Shown: piece by piece, positions 54,349 to 63,905 of the stretch
Position numbering within the stretch: the stretch's first letter is position 1
How the letters are laid out: each line of letters opens with the position of its first letter
Assembly: GCF_018408705.1 (NCBI RefSeq)
Contig: NZ_AP023420.1
Coordinates: 1,798,001 to 1,862,000 of the forward strand
Length of the DNA: 64,000 bases
Origin: Pusillibacter faecalis
Lineage (GTDB): Bacteria > Bacillota > Clostridia > Oscillospirales > Oscillospiraceae
Direction: 5' to 3'
Made by a program: the position numbers and the translations under genes
Notes under the pieces: generated by a model
The model's database searches: none
The model's input: only the letters and a program-made list of their open reading frames with translations
Told to the model about the DNA's origin: nothing

Positions 54349-55248
54349 ATGTCAAATATCAAACAAGTCGCCATGATTACTGTCTGCGGCCGGCCCAATG
54401 TGGGCAAATCCAGCCTCACCAACGCATTGGTGGGGGAAAAGGTAGCCATTGTCTCCAACAAGGCCCAGACCACCCGCAACCGCATCTATGGCGTGGTGAA
54501 CCGGGAGGACACGCAGTATATCCTCCTGGACACGCCTGGCCTCCACAAGCCCAAATCCGCCCTGGGGGAGTATATGGTGAAGGTGGTGACCTCCAGCCTC
54601 TCGGACGTGGACTGCGCGCTGCTGCTGGTGGAGCCGATTGCCCACGTGGGCGCGCCGGAGCTGGCGCTGATCGAGCGCATCCGGGAGGAGAAAATCCCCT
54701 GTATCCTCTGTATCAACAAGATCGACACCTTGGAGCCGTCTGCGCTGCTGCCAGTGATCGCTGCCTACAACCAAGCCTGGGACGGTTTTGAAGCTATTAT
54801 CCCCATCTCCGCCCACACGGGAAGCGGCCTGGACGAGCTGCTGGGGGAGCTGCACAGGTACGCTCAGGAGGGCCCTCAGCTCTTCCCGGACGGCCAGACC
54901 AGCGACCAGCCGGAGCGGCAGGTGATGGGGGAGATCATTCGGGAGAAGCTGCTGCTGTGTCTGGACAAGGAAATTCCCCACGGCACTGCCGTGGAGATTA
55001 CAAAGTTCTCCGAGCGGGAGAGCGGCATGGTGGATGTGGATGCGGTGATCTATTGTGAGAAGGCCAGCCACAAGGGGATCATCATCGGCAAGCAGGGGGC
55101 GATGCTGAAGAAGGTCAGCACCCTGGCTCGCCAGGACATGGAGAAATTCATGGGGACAAAGGTATATCTGGAGACCTGGGTGAAGGTCAAGGAGAACTGG
55201 CGGGATAATGTCAATTATGTCAGAAATTTCGGCTATCATGACGATTAA
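54349..55248 (+). CDS. era: GTPase Era
   Basis: A 299-residue Era: G1 GRPNVGKSSL, G3 DTPGLHKP and G4 NKID in the GTPase domain, and the C-terminal KH domain with IIGKQGAMLKK that binds the 3' end of 16S rRNA. It helps mature the small ribosomal subunit. TTGAGGATCACC precedes the ATG. Confidence 0.97.
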   Translation: MSNIKQVAMITVCGRPNVGKSSLTNALVGEKVAIVSNKAQTTRNRIYGVVNREDTQYILLDTPGLHKPKSALGEYMVKVVTSSLSDVDCALLLVEPIAHVGAPELALIERIREEKIPCILCINKIDTLEPSALLPVIAAYNQAWDGFEAIIPISAHTGSGLDELLGELHRYAQEGPQLFPDGQTSDQPERQVMGEIIREKLLLCLDKEIPHGTAVEITKFSERESGMVDVDAVIYCEKASHKGIIIGKQGAMLKKVSTLARQDMEKFMGTKVYLETWVKVKENWRDNVNYVRNFGYHDD

Positions 55249-55438
55249 AGCCGGATGGGAGCATGTTGCAACAGATACGGCCACGATAAGCGCGGCTGCA
55301 AGAATTTGGGAACCTGCTTTGGGATGATGCATTTTGTTTGAACATGCAGGAAGAGGAGCAGAGCCCCTGATCCCGACGGTATGAGGCGTGTGAATAAAAA
55401 GGATTAGATTGGAACGGGGTTTTGTGGAGTATGAGAAC

Positions 55439-55954
55439 ATGAGGCTGCTGCTGAGCGACGCGCCGCTGCCAGCAGGGCTGCCGATCCGGAAGAACTGGCA
55501 TTATCTGGATTTGAATCAGTTGCGGATTGCAAATTGCAGGGGCTGCTTTGGATGCTGGGTCAAAACACCGGGACGGTGTGTGATCCGGGATGACGCCGTG
55601 AGCGTATATCCACTGATTGCTCGCAGCAGCGATTTGATCTATGTGAGCCGCATTTTCTGCGGCTCCTATGATGTGCCGATGAAAACCATGCTGGAGCGGT
55701 CTATTCCTGTGCAGCAGGCGTTTATCCGCCTCTATCATGGAGAGACGCACCACATGCAGCGTGCGGTGGTGGAAAAGGACGCGGTAATTCTGGCCTACGG
55801 CGACACGGGAGTGGAGGAGCAGGCAATCTTTCGGGAACTGGTGGCACGAAACGCCCATAATATGTTGTTTCGGAGCTGGAGAGTTCGCTTTATTGGGGAG
55901 GAAGAGCTGTCTTCGGCCATTACGGAGGAGGTGCACAAATGGGAAGGCTCCTGA
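55439..55954 (+). CDS. Flavodoxin-fold oxidoreductase with a cysteine motif
   Basis: A 171-residue protein of the NADPH-dependent FMN reductase / iron-sulfur flavoprotein group. The motif NCRGCFGCWVKTPGRCVIRD has the CxxCxxC...C spacing of iron-sulfur flavoproteins, in a flavodoxin-like fold (DLIYVSRIFCGSYDVPMKTM). The ATG at 55439 has GGAG upstream with wide spacing. It overlaps the next flavodoxin-like gene by 16 bases. The pair stands between era and the yqzL-like gene, a place where other Firmicutes have no such genes. Confidence 0.72.
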   Translation: MRLLLSDAPLPAGLPIRKNWHYLDLNQLRIANCRGCFGCWVKTPGRCVIRDDAVSVYPLIARSSDLIYVSRIFCGSYDVPMKTMLERSIPVQQAFIRLYHGETHHMQRAVVEKDAVILAYGDTGVEEQAIFRELVARNAHNMLFRSWRVRFIGEEELSSAITEEVHKWEGS

Positions 55955-56547
55955 TTGTTAATGGCAGCCCTCGGGCACCCCGCTCAAACTCCAGGCGATA
56001 TATTGAGTACCTTCTTCAGAACTGGAAAGGAGCGGCAGACCAGTATGCCGCCGTGTCCGGCGGGCCGGTTTCCTTTGAGCTATATACAGATCTACTGTTG
56101 GTGTTTCCCCTTTATGTGGACGGCGTGCCGGCAGTACTGCTCCCATTTCTCAAGACCCTCGCGGCATGGGACGGTACACCCCGTCCCCGCGTTCATGTAT
56201 TGGTGAACTGCGGCTTTTTAGAGCCGGAGCAGAATCAGGTGGCAGTGAAGATGGTGCGGTTTTTCTGCAAGAGATACGGCTTTCCCTGGGGGATGACGCT
56301 GCGGATCGGCTCTGGAGAGGCGATTCTGGACACACCTTTCGCCTGGTTTGCGCACCGGGGCATCCGGCGTCTAGCCGCAGGGATGCAGAGTGGGCGAAGC
56401 GAGGTGGTTTCTGTGCGGATGCCGCTGAGCAAGGCACTGTTTGTACGGGCCTCCACGCGCTATTGGAGCGGCTACGGGGCAAAAAATCATATGACTGCCG
56501 AACAGATGCGGACCATGGAAATTGAGGGCAGAGATTTCCAGACATAG
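55939..56547 (+). CDS. Flavodoxin-fold NAD(P)H-dependent oxidoreductase
   Basis: A 202-residue flavodoxin-like protein that opens with LLIVNGSPRAPRSNSRRYIE, the phosphate-binding loop for FMN. It lacks the CxxCxxC motif of the previous protein. The ATG lies inside the end of that gene behind GGAGG, implying co-translation. The electron donor and acceptor are unknown. Confidence 0.72.
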   Translation: MGRLLIVNGSPRAPRSNSRRYIEYLLQNWKGAADQYAAVSGGPVSFELYTDLLLVFPLYVDGVPAVLLPFLKTLAAWDGTPRPRVHVLVNCGFLEPEQNQVAVKMVRFFCKRYGFPWGMTLRIGSGEAILDTPFAWFAHRGIRRLAAGMQSGRSEVVSVRMPLSKALFVRASTRYWSGYGAKNHMTAEQMRTMEIEGRDFQT

Positions 56548-56590
56548 CTTTCGACGGATTTCGCAGAATACCCTTGTAAGGAGGGGCTGC

Positions 56591-56680
56591 ATGAAACCGG
56601 AGACAATTTGGGAGTTATTTTGCCGAACGGGCGAACCGCTGGTATATCTCATATATCAGGCTGCCCGCAGCGGGATGTAG
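56591..56680 (+). CDS. YqzL-like micro-protein
   Basis: A 29-residue frame (MKPETIWELFCRTGEPLVYL and a short tail) with AAGGAGG seven bases before the ATG. Its Trp, Phe and TGxxxxYL pattern resembles YqzL, a small protein of unknown function encoded immediately before recO in many Bacillota. Position and pattern support it more than length does. Confidence 0.65.
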   Translation: MKPETIWELFCRTGEPLVYLIYQAARSGM

Positions 56681-56717
56681 GGGAGCCATGCTCCCTGTAC
56701 ATAATAAGGAGGGCAGC

Positions 56718-57494
56718 GTGGCACTCACACCATACATGGTAATCAAAGGCGTGGTGCTCCGTGAGACGGAGACCAAGGAGGCCGACAAGATTCTGACGCT
56801 TCTGACAGCAGAGCGAGGCAAACTCTCTGTGATCGCGCGGGGAGCCCGGCGAAAAAGCTGCCGGTATGCCGCCTGTGCTCAATCTTTGGCCTATTCGGAG
56901 TGGACGCTCTATCATAAGGGAGGATGGTATTATGCCAATGAGGGGACGACCCTCGCGCTCTTTGACGGCCTGAGGGCAGACCTGGACGCCATGTCGCTGG
57001 GCTTTTACTTCGCGGAGCTGACAGAGGCTGTCACCACAGAGGAGTCTGCAGCGGAGGAGTTGCTGCGGCATCTGCTCAACGGCTTGTACGCCCTTTCTGC
57101 TTTACACAGGCCCCTTGCACTGGTCAAAGCCGCGTTTGAATGGAAGCTCCTCTCCCTTGCGGGCTATGAGCCGCTGGTGGATAGCTGCGCTTACTGCGGC
57201 TGCCCAGAGCCTTTAAAACCGATGCTGGACGTAGTACAAGGCGTGCTGCGGTGCCAGAGCTGTGGTGCGCACGAGAGTACTCTCTCCATGCCGCTTTGCC
57301 GGGATTCGGTGGCCGCACTGCGGCATATCGTATATGGAGATCCCAAGCGGCTGTATTCCTTTACCGTGGGGGAGGAGGCCTTGGGTCGTCTTGCCGGCGC
57401 GGCTGAGGCATTTGTAGCCGTGCAGCTGGAACGGAGATTCCAGACCTTGGATTTTTATAAAAGCCTTCAGCCTATGAAAGAATTGTCGAAATAA
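56718..57494 (+). CDS. recO: DNA repair protein RecO
   Basis: A RecO of about 258 residues: N-terminal OB-fold (GVVLRETETKEADKILTLLT, ARGARRKSCRY) and a C-terminal zinc-binding region with CAYCG and CQSCG. RecO loads RecA with RecR in recombination repair. The GTG at 56718 is chosen because AAGGAGG lies six bases before it; the ATG 30 bases upstream has a poorer signal. It is 37 bases after the yqzL-like gene. Confidence 0.94.
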   Translation: MALTPYMVIKGVVLRETETKEADKILTLLTAERGKLSVIARGARRKSCRYAACAQSLAYSEWTLYHKGGWYYANEGTTLALFDGLRADLDAMSLGFYFAELTEAVTTEESAAEELLRHLLNGLYALSALHRPLALVKAAFEWKLLSLAGYEPLVDSCAYCGCPEPLKPMLDVVQGVLRCQSCGAHESTLSMPLCRDSVAALRHIVYGDPKRLYSFTVGEEALGRLAGAAEAFVAVQLERRFQTLDFYKSLQPMKELSK

Positions 57495-57541
57495 ATTACA
57501 ATTTGTATTATTTTGCCTGATATTACGAAAAGGAGTATGCC

Positions 57542-58009
57542 ATGCAAGAATTTATGTTTGGACATTATCGCCTTTCCGTAGATGTGGAAGCTACCCGCGC
57601 CTATTACGCAGCCCACCCGGAGTCCTGGATTACCTGCGAATGTGAGGGGTGCCGGAATTTTGCGGCGGCGTTGGGGACGCTTCCCCGGGCGGTGGTGGAT
57701 TTTTTTAAAGCCATGGGCCTGGACCCCGCCAAGCCGGCGGAGCTGTGCTATTACCAGGGGACGGAGCAGGACCTCTCCGGTGGCGGATGGTATCATCTGG
57801 CGGGCACGGTGTTGGAGGGTTCTTCCCAGTCGGGGGACTGCGAGGTGTTTCCGGCGGGCTGGTACGATCTGGCAGAGGGCTTCTCCGTGGGGTTTAAAAA
57901 TAGCTGCGACCTGCTGCCGGACGACTTTCCCCGTCCTTGCTTCCAGATGGAGTTCAACCACCAGATGCCCTGGGTGCTAGAGGTTCCCAATCCCTATATC
58001 TATGAGTGA
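57542..58009 (+). CDS. Conserved hypothetical protein
   Basis: A 155-residue soluble acidic protein, start after AAAAGGAG. It opens with a YYAAHPESW segment, then WITCECEGCRNFAAALGTLP with three closely spaced Cys that might bind zinc. I do not recognise the family. It lies 47 bases after recO and 35 bases before mutS2 on the same strand, so it may share their transcript. Confidence 0.65.
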   Translation: MQEFMFGHYRLSVDVEATRAYYAAHPESWITCECEGCRNFAAALGTLPRAVVDFFKAMGLDPAKPAELCYYQGTEQDLSGGGWYHLAGTVLEGSSQSGDCEVFPAGWYDLAEGFSVGFKNSCDLLPDDFPRPCFQMEFNHQMPWVLEVPNPYIYE

Positions 58010-58044
58010 CCATCAAGGGAAACCACTTAACAGGAGAATGAGCC

Positions 58045-60438
58045 ATGAGCGAGTTATTTGACAAATCCATTCGCACCCTGGAGCTGCCCCGGGTGCTGGC
58101 GCTGCTCTCCGATCAAGCCGTCAGCGCCGAGGCCCGGGAGCGGGCACTGCGTGTGCGCCCGGAGACGGAGACGGAGGAGGTGCTGCGCCTGCTGGACCAG
58201 ACTGACGCCGCTAGGACCATGATCGGACTGCATGGCAGCCCCTCTTTTTCCGGAGTACGACCGGTGGCGGAGGCCCTGGAACGGGCCGACCGAGGCGGCG
58301 CCCTGAACAACCGAGAACTGCTGATCATTGCGGACCTCTTGACCGCAGCCCGGAGAGCCCGGGAGTATTTCAACGCAGACGCAGCGGAAAAGACTGCCAT
58401 CGACCACCTGTTTTTATCCCTTCATGGCAACCGTTTCCTGGAGGAGAAGATCAAGCGGTGCCTTCCTGATGAGGACACGGTGGCGGATGCCGCCTCTTCA
58501 GAATTGGCGGACATCCGCCGCCACATGCGGGCAGCCCAGGCCAAGAGCCGCCAGATTTTGCAGAAAATCATCTCCTCGCCCACCTATGGGAAGATTCTGC
58601 AGGAGACCATCATCACCCAACGGGACGGCCGGTTCGTGGTCCCGGTGAAGGCGGAGCACAAGGGGGATCTGCCAGGGCTGGTTCACGACGTCTCTGCCAC
58701 CGGCGCCACGCTGTTCGTGGAGCCCATGGGGGTGGTCCAGGCCAACAATGAGTACGTAGAACTGGAGGCCAAGGAGCAAAAGGAGATTGAACGGATTCTG
58801 GCAGAGCTTTCTGCAGAGGCGGCGGCCCACCGGGAGGATATCCAGTGGGATTATGACACGCTGGTTCATCTGGACTTGATTTTTGCTCGGGGCCAGCTCA
58901 GCTACCGGATGAATGGCGTGCGGCCGGAGATCCGCAGAGATGGAGCCATTCATCTCCGCAAGGCCCGCCATCCGCTGCTGGACCCGAAGAAGGCGGTCCC
59001 CATTGACCTGGAGCTGGGGGAGAGCTTTGACACCTTGGTAATCACCGGTCCCAACACCGGCGGAAAAACCGTGAGTCTCAAAACGCTGGGGCTTTTGACG
59101 CTGATGGTCCAGTGCGGACTCCATATTCCGGCGGCGGACCGCAGCGCCGTCTCCGTCTATGAGCGGGTGCTGGCGGACATCGGCGATGAGCAGAGCATTG
59201 AACAGAGCCTCTCTACCTTCTCTGCCCATATGGTGAACATCGTGGCCATCCTGAAGGAGGCGGACCGGCGGAGCCTTGTGCTCTTTGACGAGCTGGGGGC
59301 CGGCACAGACCCGGTGGAGGGCGCGGCGCTGGCTATCGCCGTCATCCAGCAGGTCCGGCAGGCGGGGGCCCGGGTAGCGGCCACTACCCACTACGCGGAG
59401 CTCAAGACCTTCGCCATGACCACGGCGGGGGTGGAGAACGCCTCCTGCGAGTTCGACGTGGAGACGCTGAGCCCTACCTACCGGCTGCTGATCGGCATCC
59501 CCGGCAAATCCAACGCCTTTGCCATCTCGCAGCGCTTGGGACTGCCAGAGACCGTGATCACGGCGGCGAAAGAGCAGATGAATGGGGAGAGCGTCCGCTT
59601 TGAGGATGTCCTCACCCAGCTGGAGGCGAAGCGCCAGGCCCTGGAAAAGCGGGAGCAGGAGGCGGAGCGGCTCTACCGCCAGCGGGAGGAGGACGCCCGG
59701 AAGGCCAGAGAGTTTCGGGAGCAGATGGAGCGGGCCAAGGAGAACGCCCGCAGCCGGGGCGAGGCGGAGGCCAAGCGGATTCTCCGGGACGCCCGGACTG
59801 CGGCGGACCAGGTTTTCAGCGAGCTGAGCGAGATGCGCAAGGCCCAGGCGAAGGCAGAGCGGAGCATGAATGAAAACGAGGCCCGTGCCGCCCTGCGCAG
59901 GCGGCTGAACGAGGCGGAGGAGGCTGTCAGCAAGCGCGACGCACGCCAGGAGCCAATTCCAAAGCCCAGCCGCCCTATCCGCAAGGGGGATCTGGTGGAA
60001 CTGCCCGGCGTGAAGACGCCGGCGGAGGTTGTGTCCGTGGGGAGCGACGGAATGCTGCAGCTCAAGGCCGGCATCTTGAAGATGAAGGCTCGGGCCGACG
60101 AGGTGCGGCTCATTGAGGACGACGAGCGGGCTGCCAGGAAAAAGCAACCCCCTGTGCCCATCCGGCAGAGCGCAGGTCGGGCCCTGCGCTCTTCGGCCGC
60201 CCGGGAGCTGGACATCCGCGGTCTGGAGACCTTGGAGGCTGAGGGGGTCGTGGAGAACTTCCTCTCCGCCGCCGTCATGGGCAAGCTGGAGACAGTGGTC
60301 ATCATCCACGGCAAGGGCACCGGCGCGCTGCGCAAGGCCGTACACGACATCCTGCGGCGGAACAAGGCCGTGAAGAGTTTCCGCCTGGGCGTCTACGGCG
60401 AGGGAGAGAGCGGTGTCACCGTTGTCACCTTGAAATAG
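58045..60438 (+). CDS. mutS2: Endonuclease MutS2 / ribosome-collision ATPase
   Basis: A 797-residue MutS2: core and lever domains, ATPase with GPNTGGKTVSLK (Walker A), ELGAGTDPVEGAALAIA (Walker B region) and ATTHYAELK, then a long coiled coil (residues about 510-640) and a C-terminal Smr domain with LDIRGLETLEAEGVV and VVIIHGKGTGALR. Family work assigns anti-recombination and, more recently, collided-ribosome splitting. AACAGGAGAATGAGCC precedes the ATG. A hairpin at 60447-60473 lacks a T-run. Confidence 0.96.
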   Translation: MSELFDKSIRTLELPRVLALLSDQAVSAEARERALRVRPETETEEVLRLLDQTDAARTMIGLHGSPSFSGVRPVAEALERADRGGALNNRELLIIADLLTAARRAREYFNADAAEKTAIDHLFLSLHGNRFLEEKIKRCLPDEDTVADAASSELADIRRHMRAAQAKSRQILQKIISSPTYGKILQETIITQRDGRFVVPVKAEHKGDLPGLVHDVSATGATLFVEPMGVVQANNEYVELEAKEQKEIERILAELSAEAAAHREDIQWDYDTLVHLDLIFARGQLSYRMNGVRPEIRRDGAIHLRKARHPLLDPKKAVPIDLELGESFDTLVITGPNTGGKTVSLKTLGLLTLMVQCGLHIPAADRSAVSVYERVLADIGDEQSIEQSLSTFSAHMVNIVAILKEADRRSLVLFDELGAGTDPVEGAALAIAVIQQVRQAGARVAATTHYAELKTFAMTTAGVENASCEFDVETLSPTYRLLIGIPGKSNAFAISQRLGLPETVITAAKEQMNGESVRFEDVLTQLEAKRQALEKREQEAERLYRQREEDARKAREFREQMERAKENARSRGEAEAKRILRDARTAADQVFSELSEMRKAQAKAERSMNENEARAALRRRLNEAEEAVSKRDARQEPIPKPSRPIRKGDLVELPGVKTPAEVVSVGSDGMLQLKAGILKMKARADEVRLIEDDERAARKKQPPVPIRQSAGRALRSSAARELDIRGLETLEAEGVVENFLSAAVMGKLETVVIIHGKGTGALRKAVHDILRRNKAVKSFRLGVYGEGESGVTVVTLK

Positions 60439-60508
60439 AACTTTATTCCTGGCAGGCATGCGCCTGCCAGGAGTGAGACGGATTTTGGAAGAAAAGAAAA
60501 ATTAGGGC

Positions 60509-60537
60509 TTGACTTTCTCTCGCTCTTTTCGTATAAT
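60509..60537 (+). promoter_or_regulatory. Promoter of the tRNA-Ser gene
   Basis: TTGACT and TATAAT are separated by 17 bases. The predicted transcription start lies about 40 bases before the mature tRNA. Confidence 0.75.
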
Positions 60538-60584
60538 AATAACGCTGTTCACCAGGGAAACTGGTTGATGAAAAATTGAACTTT

Positions 60585-60676
60585 GGAGAAGTCGCCTAGT
60601 TGGTCGAGGGCGCATGATTGGAAATCATGTAGGCCCCTAAAGGGTCTCGAGGGTTCGAATCCCTCCTTCTCCGCCA
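60585..60676 (+). tRNA. tRNA-Ser, anticodon GGA
   Basis: The acceptor stem GGAGAAG pairs with CTTCTCC, followed by G and an encoded CCA. The anticodon stem-loop CATGATTGGAAATCATG carries GGA, reading UCC and UCU. The long variable arm (GGCCCCTAAAGGGTC region) and T-arm GAGGGTTCGAATCCCTC are those of a class II serine tRNA. Confidence 0.96.
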
Positions 60677-60677
60677 C

Positions 60678-60717
60678 GTCAGAGCAAGCGTCATTATCGC
60701 TTGCTCTGACTTATTTT
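60678..60717 (+). terminator. Terminator after tRNA-Ser
   Basis: GTCAGAGCAAGCG, a 7-base loop and the exact complement lead into TTATTTT, directly after the CCA end. Confidence 0.85.
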
Positions 60718-60808
60718 ATAAGTCAGAGCGCGCTCGCGCCGCTGCGCCTCCTTTCCAAATCACGACTGTTGTCAGGGAGGCGTTGGATGGTTGTCCCTGA
60801 CAGCTGAA

Positions 60809-60844
60809 CCCCTGTAACCGCAATGGTTACAGGGGCTGTTTTCT
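60809..60844 (+). terminator. Hairpin followed by T-rich sequence
   Basis: CCCCTGTAACC, a 5-base loop and the complement precede GCTGTTTTCTT. It may be a back-up terminator for the tRNA transcript. Confidence 0.55.
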
Positions 60845-61892
60845 TGCTTGCCTAGTATTAGGTGGGATAAGCTGGGCGGATACAGGCGGACCCGGCAAGC
60901 CCTTGTAAAGATGATATTCGTTGAAACTGTTGTCTGCGGTGCAATTTGAGTCCCGCCTTCTTCTCCACGTTGGAGGGATCTCCTGCCGTTGCTCCTTTTC
61001 CATTGCAACCGCTTCACTGGGGTGAATTTGGGCTGGGAACCTGTAACCCTTGCTTTTTTGGGCCTATCCAGGATCGGTGGCTCTCTGTTTCATATAATGT
61101 CCTTTTGCAGGAGGATTTAGCCGGGCAGGGAATTTTTTGCTTTCGAACCGCATATGCTCCGCTGAACAGCGGTTCAGTTTGGGATATCAGTTTAAAAATC
61201 TCTGCCTTACAGTCATCCATACCTGCCAAAACAAAGACCGGATGGCAGAAACAATTCGCCTTTGTTTGACGGCTCATTCCACGTTTTGACACTTAGCGTC
61301 CTTGGCGGAAGCTACTTCCGCCTATCCCGGCAGGCCGATGAGTTGGTTAGACGCAGTCTCCAATTTGAACTTATTTCCGCTCTACTGCTTTTGAACGCGT
61401 TATCAAGAACGGGAGGGTGAGGATTACTGTCTTAACCCATGCGGACAGGCATCCTCTGGTGATTTTCTTTCGTTTTTGGAGAAAGACCTCATGTTTTTGG
61501 CTGTGGACATGTCTGTTTGAATGTGCTAATCTTAAAATGAAGAAAAATGGTGAAATTAACCATGGATAGCCGTGCAAAAGTACTATATAGAGCAGATGAT
61601 CTGCAACAACTGCTGGTACTGATCAGAACTGCTGTGCAGAATTTCAAAAGACATCAACCTATGGGTAGATGTCAGCACATGCGGTTGATACAAGGATAGA
61701 TAGAAAAAACTAGCGGCTCTTCCCGAGGCGATTTGACCAAGCATAAAAACAGTTGAGCCGGAGAATGGAGGCCATCCGCTTGCCGCCTCAGCTTGCGATC
61801 CGGGCTCTACAAAAAAGAGCGAAGCAAAAAAGCGTTTCACAGGACTCGGCAGGTAATGAGGCCAGCGAATCTTTAAGCGGGAGGTTGCGGAG
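60845..61892. other. Gene-poor stretch upstream of the sigma-54 activator
   Basis: About 1 kb without a credible gene: the open frames present lack ribosome binding sites and recognisable sequence. It contains one small hairpin (GGCGGAAG-CTA-CTTCCGCC at 61304-61322) and a stretch at about 60940-60968 that resembles the 3' end of a tRNA. Together with the adjoining tRNA this could be an old integration site. Confidence 0.4.
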
Positions 61893-63890
61893 ATGAGCCA
61901 AAGCTATAATCCCTTTTATAATATTGAAAACCCCCAGTTAATGGGATATGAGTATGCGTGGAGCAGCTTTATGCGTGGGCAGGGGCTGAACAATGCGATT
62001 ATCTCCCAGGAAATCGGACAATCGTGGGAACGGTGCAGGAACGGCCGCATTCAGATGAATTTCAAAGGAAATACATCAAACACGCCCGGGGAGGCACCAA
62101 ACACGCAGGAGACATTTTTAAAGCAGACAGGCGGCAAGATGATTGCAGACATTTTGGAGGCGTGGGATAATGACTGCTTCTATGGAATCATCACGGACGC
62201 ACATGGAAAAAAGCTGTTCGGAATGAGCAATACCCACCGAAACTTTTCTAAAAAATTGGAGAAGGTTGGTGAGATTGAAGATTTTTCTGAAGGCTGTGCC
62301 GGAACGAACTGCTTCTCCCTGGTCTCAGAGACCTGCCGCCCATTTGCTACCGCGGGGGCGCAGCATTATTTTGAATGCTTCCACGGACTTGCAGGCTATG
62401 CAGCACCGATCTTTTCCGCAAATTATCAGATGATTGGCATGGTTGGCTTCTACACCATTGCGGAGAGAATGGATGAGTATATCCTTTCCTTTGCGGTCGC
62501 CGTGGAGCGCGCGATTGAAAACAGCCTGCGCTGGTTTCGCAGTCAGGCGCTGGTGGAAAAGGAGACGGAAGAAAAGCAGCTCATTCTTGACACAGTTTCA
62601 GATGGGGTTGTTTACGTCAGTGACAGCGGGCGTATCACCCACAACAATCGAAAGCTCACTGAACTCCTGAGAATGAAAAATGACTCTCTCATCGGTAAGG
62701 ACATCAGTTTTATCATTACCAGCCCGCCAGTAGAGGAACTGAAAAAATATCCCTTCAGTTCCCAGTACTCCAAGTGTGATAATAAGGTCAGCATCAATAA
62801 CACCTTGGGCGAGAGCTGTCAGTGTTTTTTTAATAAGTACCAGATAGCTGAGCATGAAGCCGACCGAAATAGCGAAATCTGGGTCTTTACGATCTATTCC
62901 GATATCAAAAAGCTGGCCAAAAAGCTGTATACAGGCAACACCAGCCGGTACACCTTTCAGGACATCAAAAGCCGGTCTGAGTCCATGAGAATGGTCATTG
63001 AACTGGCGAAGAAGGCTTCGAGCTTTCAAGTCAGCACCATCATTGAGGGAGAGAGCGGAAGCGGCAAAGAGATGCTTGCCCAAGCAATTCACAGTGAGGG
63101 ACCCCGGAAGGCCGGCCCATTTATTGCGGTGGATTGCGGCGCCCTGCCCAGCGGACTTTTGGAAAGTGAGCTCTTTGGCTACGAGGAGGGGGCCTATACT
63201 GGGGCCAGACGGGGCGGAAAACAGGGCAAATTTGAAATGGCGAACAAAGGCGTTTTGTTTTTGGACGAGATTACCAATATGCCTTTAGACATGCAGGCAA
63301 AGCTCCTGCGGGTATTGCAGGAACGGCAGGCTGTCCGGATTGGGGGGAGTGATCCGATTGCATTTGATGTTCAGGTCATTGCCGCTACGAATAAGGATAT
63401 TATCTCGGAGATTGAACGGAAAAATTTCCGTCTGGACCTCTTTTACAGACTGAATATCATTCACATTAAAATTCCGGCGCTCAAAGAGCGAAAAGATGAT
63501 ATTGATCTGTTTATCCGGTATTTTATGAATAAGTTTAATCCAAAGGGGGATATGCGGATTCATCCGGATGCCATTCAGATTCTGAGAAAGTACGATTGGC
63601 CAGGGAATGTACGCCAGCTGGAGAACGTCATAGAGCGCATGGTAATCATTGCGGATACCAGGATCATCGGCAGGGAATGCATTCCGGATGAAATTCTGAA
63701 ATCTGTAGGAGAACCTGTGGGAATTTCTGTGGACCTGAACCGTGATGAAACGCTGGAGGATCTGTGCAGGCTTTATGTGTACAAGACGGTGGAACGGTAT
63801 GGCGGCAATATTCGGCGGGCGGCGGATGCTTTGGGGATCAGCCGCGCTACGGTATACAAGTACCTGAAGACCATGGGCAAACCGGATTAA
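61893..63890 (+). CDS. Sigma-54-dependent transcriptional activator, Fis family
   Basis: A 665-residue activator of the AcoR/PrpR-like layout. Residues about 1-215 form a GAF-like input region; a PAS domain follows near 225-330. The central AAA domain has Walker A EGESGSGKEM, the sigma-54 contact loop EGAYTGARRG (Tyr in place of the usual Phe in GAFTGA), Walker B GVLFLDEITN and the RLNIIHIKIPALKERKDDI block. The C-terminal Fis-type HTH reads GGNIRRAADALGISRATVYK. It should bind upstream activating sites and open RpoN promoters in response to a small ligand. The enzyme gene starting 15 bases downstream is probably its target or operon partner. GCGGGAGG precedes the ATG. Confidence 0.93.
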   Translation: MSQSYNPFYNIENPQLMGYEYAWSSFMRGQGLNNAIISQEIGQSWERCRNGRIQMNFKGNTSNTPGEAPNTQETFLKQTGGKMIADILEAWDNDCFYGIITDAHGKKLFGMSNTHRNFSKKLEKVGEIEDFSEGCAGTNCFSLVSETCRPFATAGAQHYFECFHGLAGYAAPIFSANYQMIGMVGFYTIAERMDEYILSFAVAVERAIENSLRWFRSQALVEKETEEKQLILDTVSDGVVYVSDSGRITHNNRKLTELLRMKNDSLIGKDISFIITSPPVEELKKYPFSSQYSKCDNKVSINNTLGESCQCFFNKYQIAEHEADRNSEIWVFTIYSDIKKLAKKLYTGNTSRYTFQDIKSRSESMRMVIELAKKASSFQVSTIIEGESGSGKEMLAQAIHSEGPRKAGPFIAVDCGALPSGLLESELFGYEEGAYTGARRGGKQGKFEMANKGVLFLDEITNMPLDMQAKLLRVLQERQAVRIGGSDPIAFDVQVIAATNKDIISEIERKNFRLDLFYRLNIIHIKIPALKERKDDIDLFIRYFMNKFNPKGDMRIHPDAIQILRKYDWPGNVRQLENVIERMVIIADTRIIGRECIPDEILKSVGEPVGISVDLNRDETLEDLCRLYVYKTVERYGGNIRRAADALGISRATVYKYLKTMGKPD

Positions 63891-63905
63891 GGTGGGAGAA
63901 ACGAT

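Noticed and set aside
58498..60459. A 653-codon open frame opposite mutS2
   Set aside because: Antisense composition artefact of a GC-rich gene; no motif and no start signal.
60447..60473. CTGGCAGGC hairpin after mutS2 considered as a rho-independent terminator
   Set aside because: The stem is followed by GTGAGACGG and not by a T-run, so termination is not supported.
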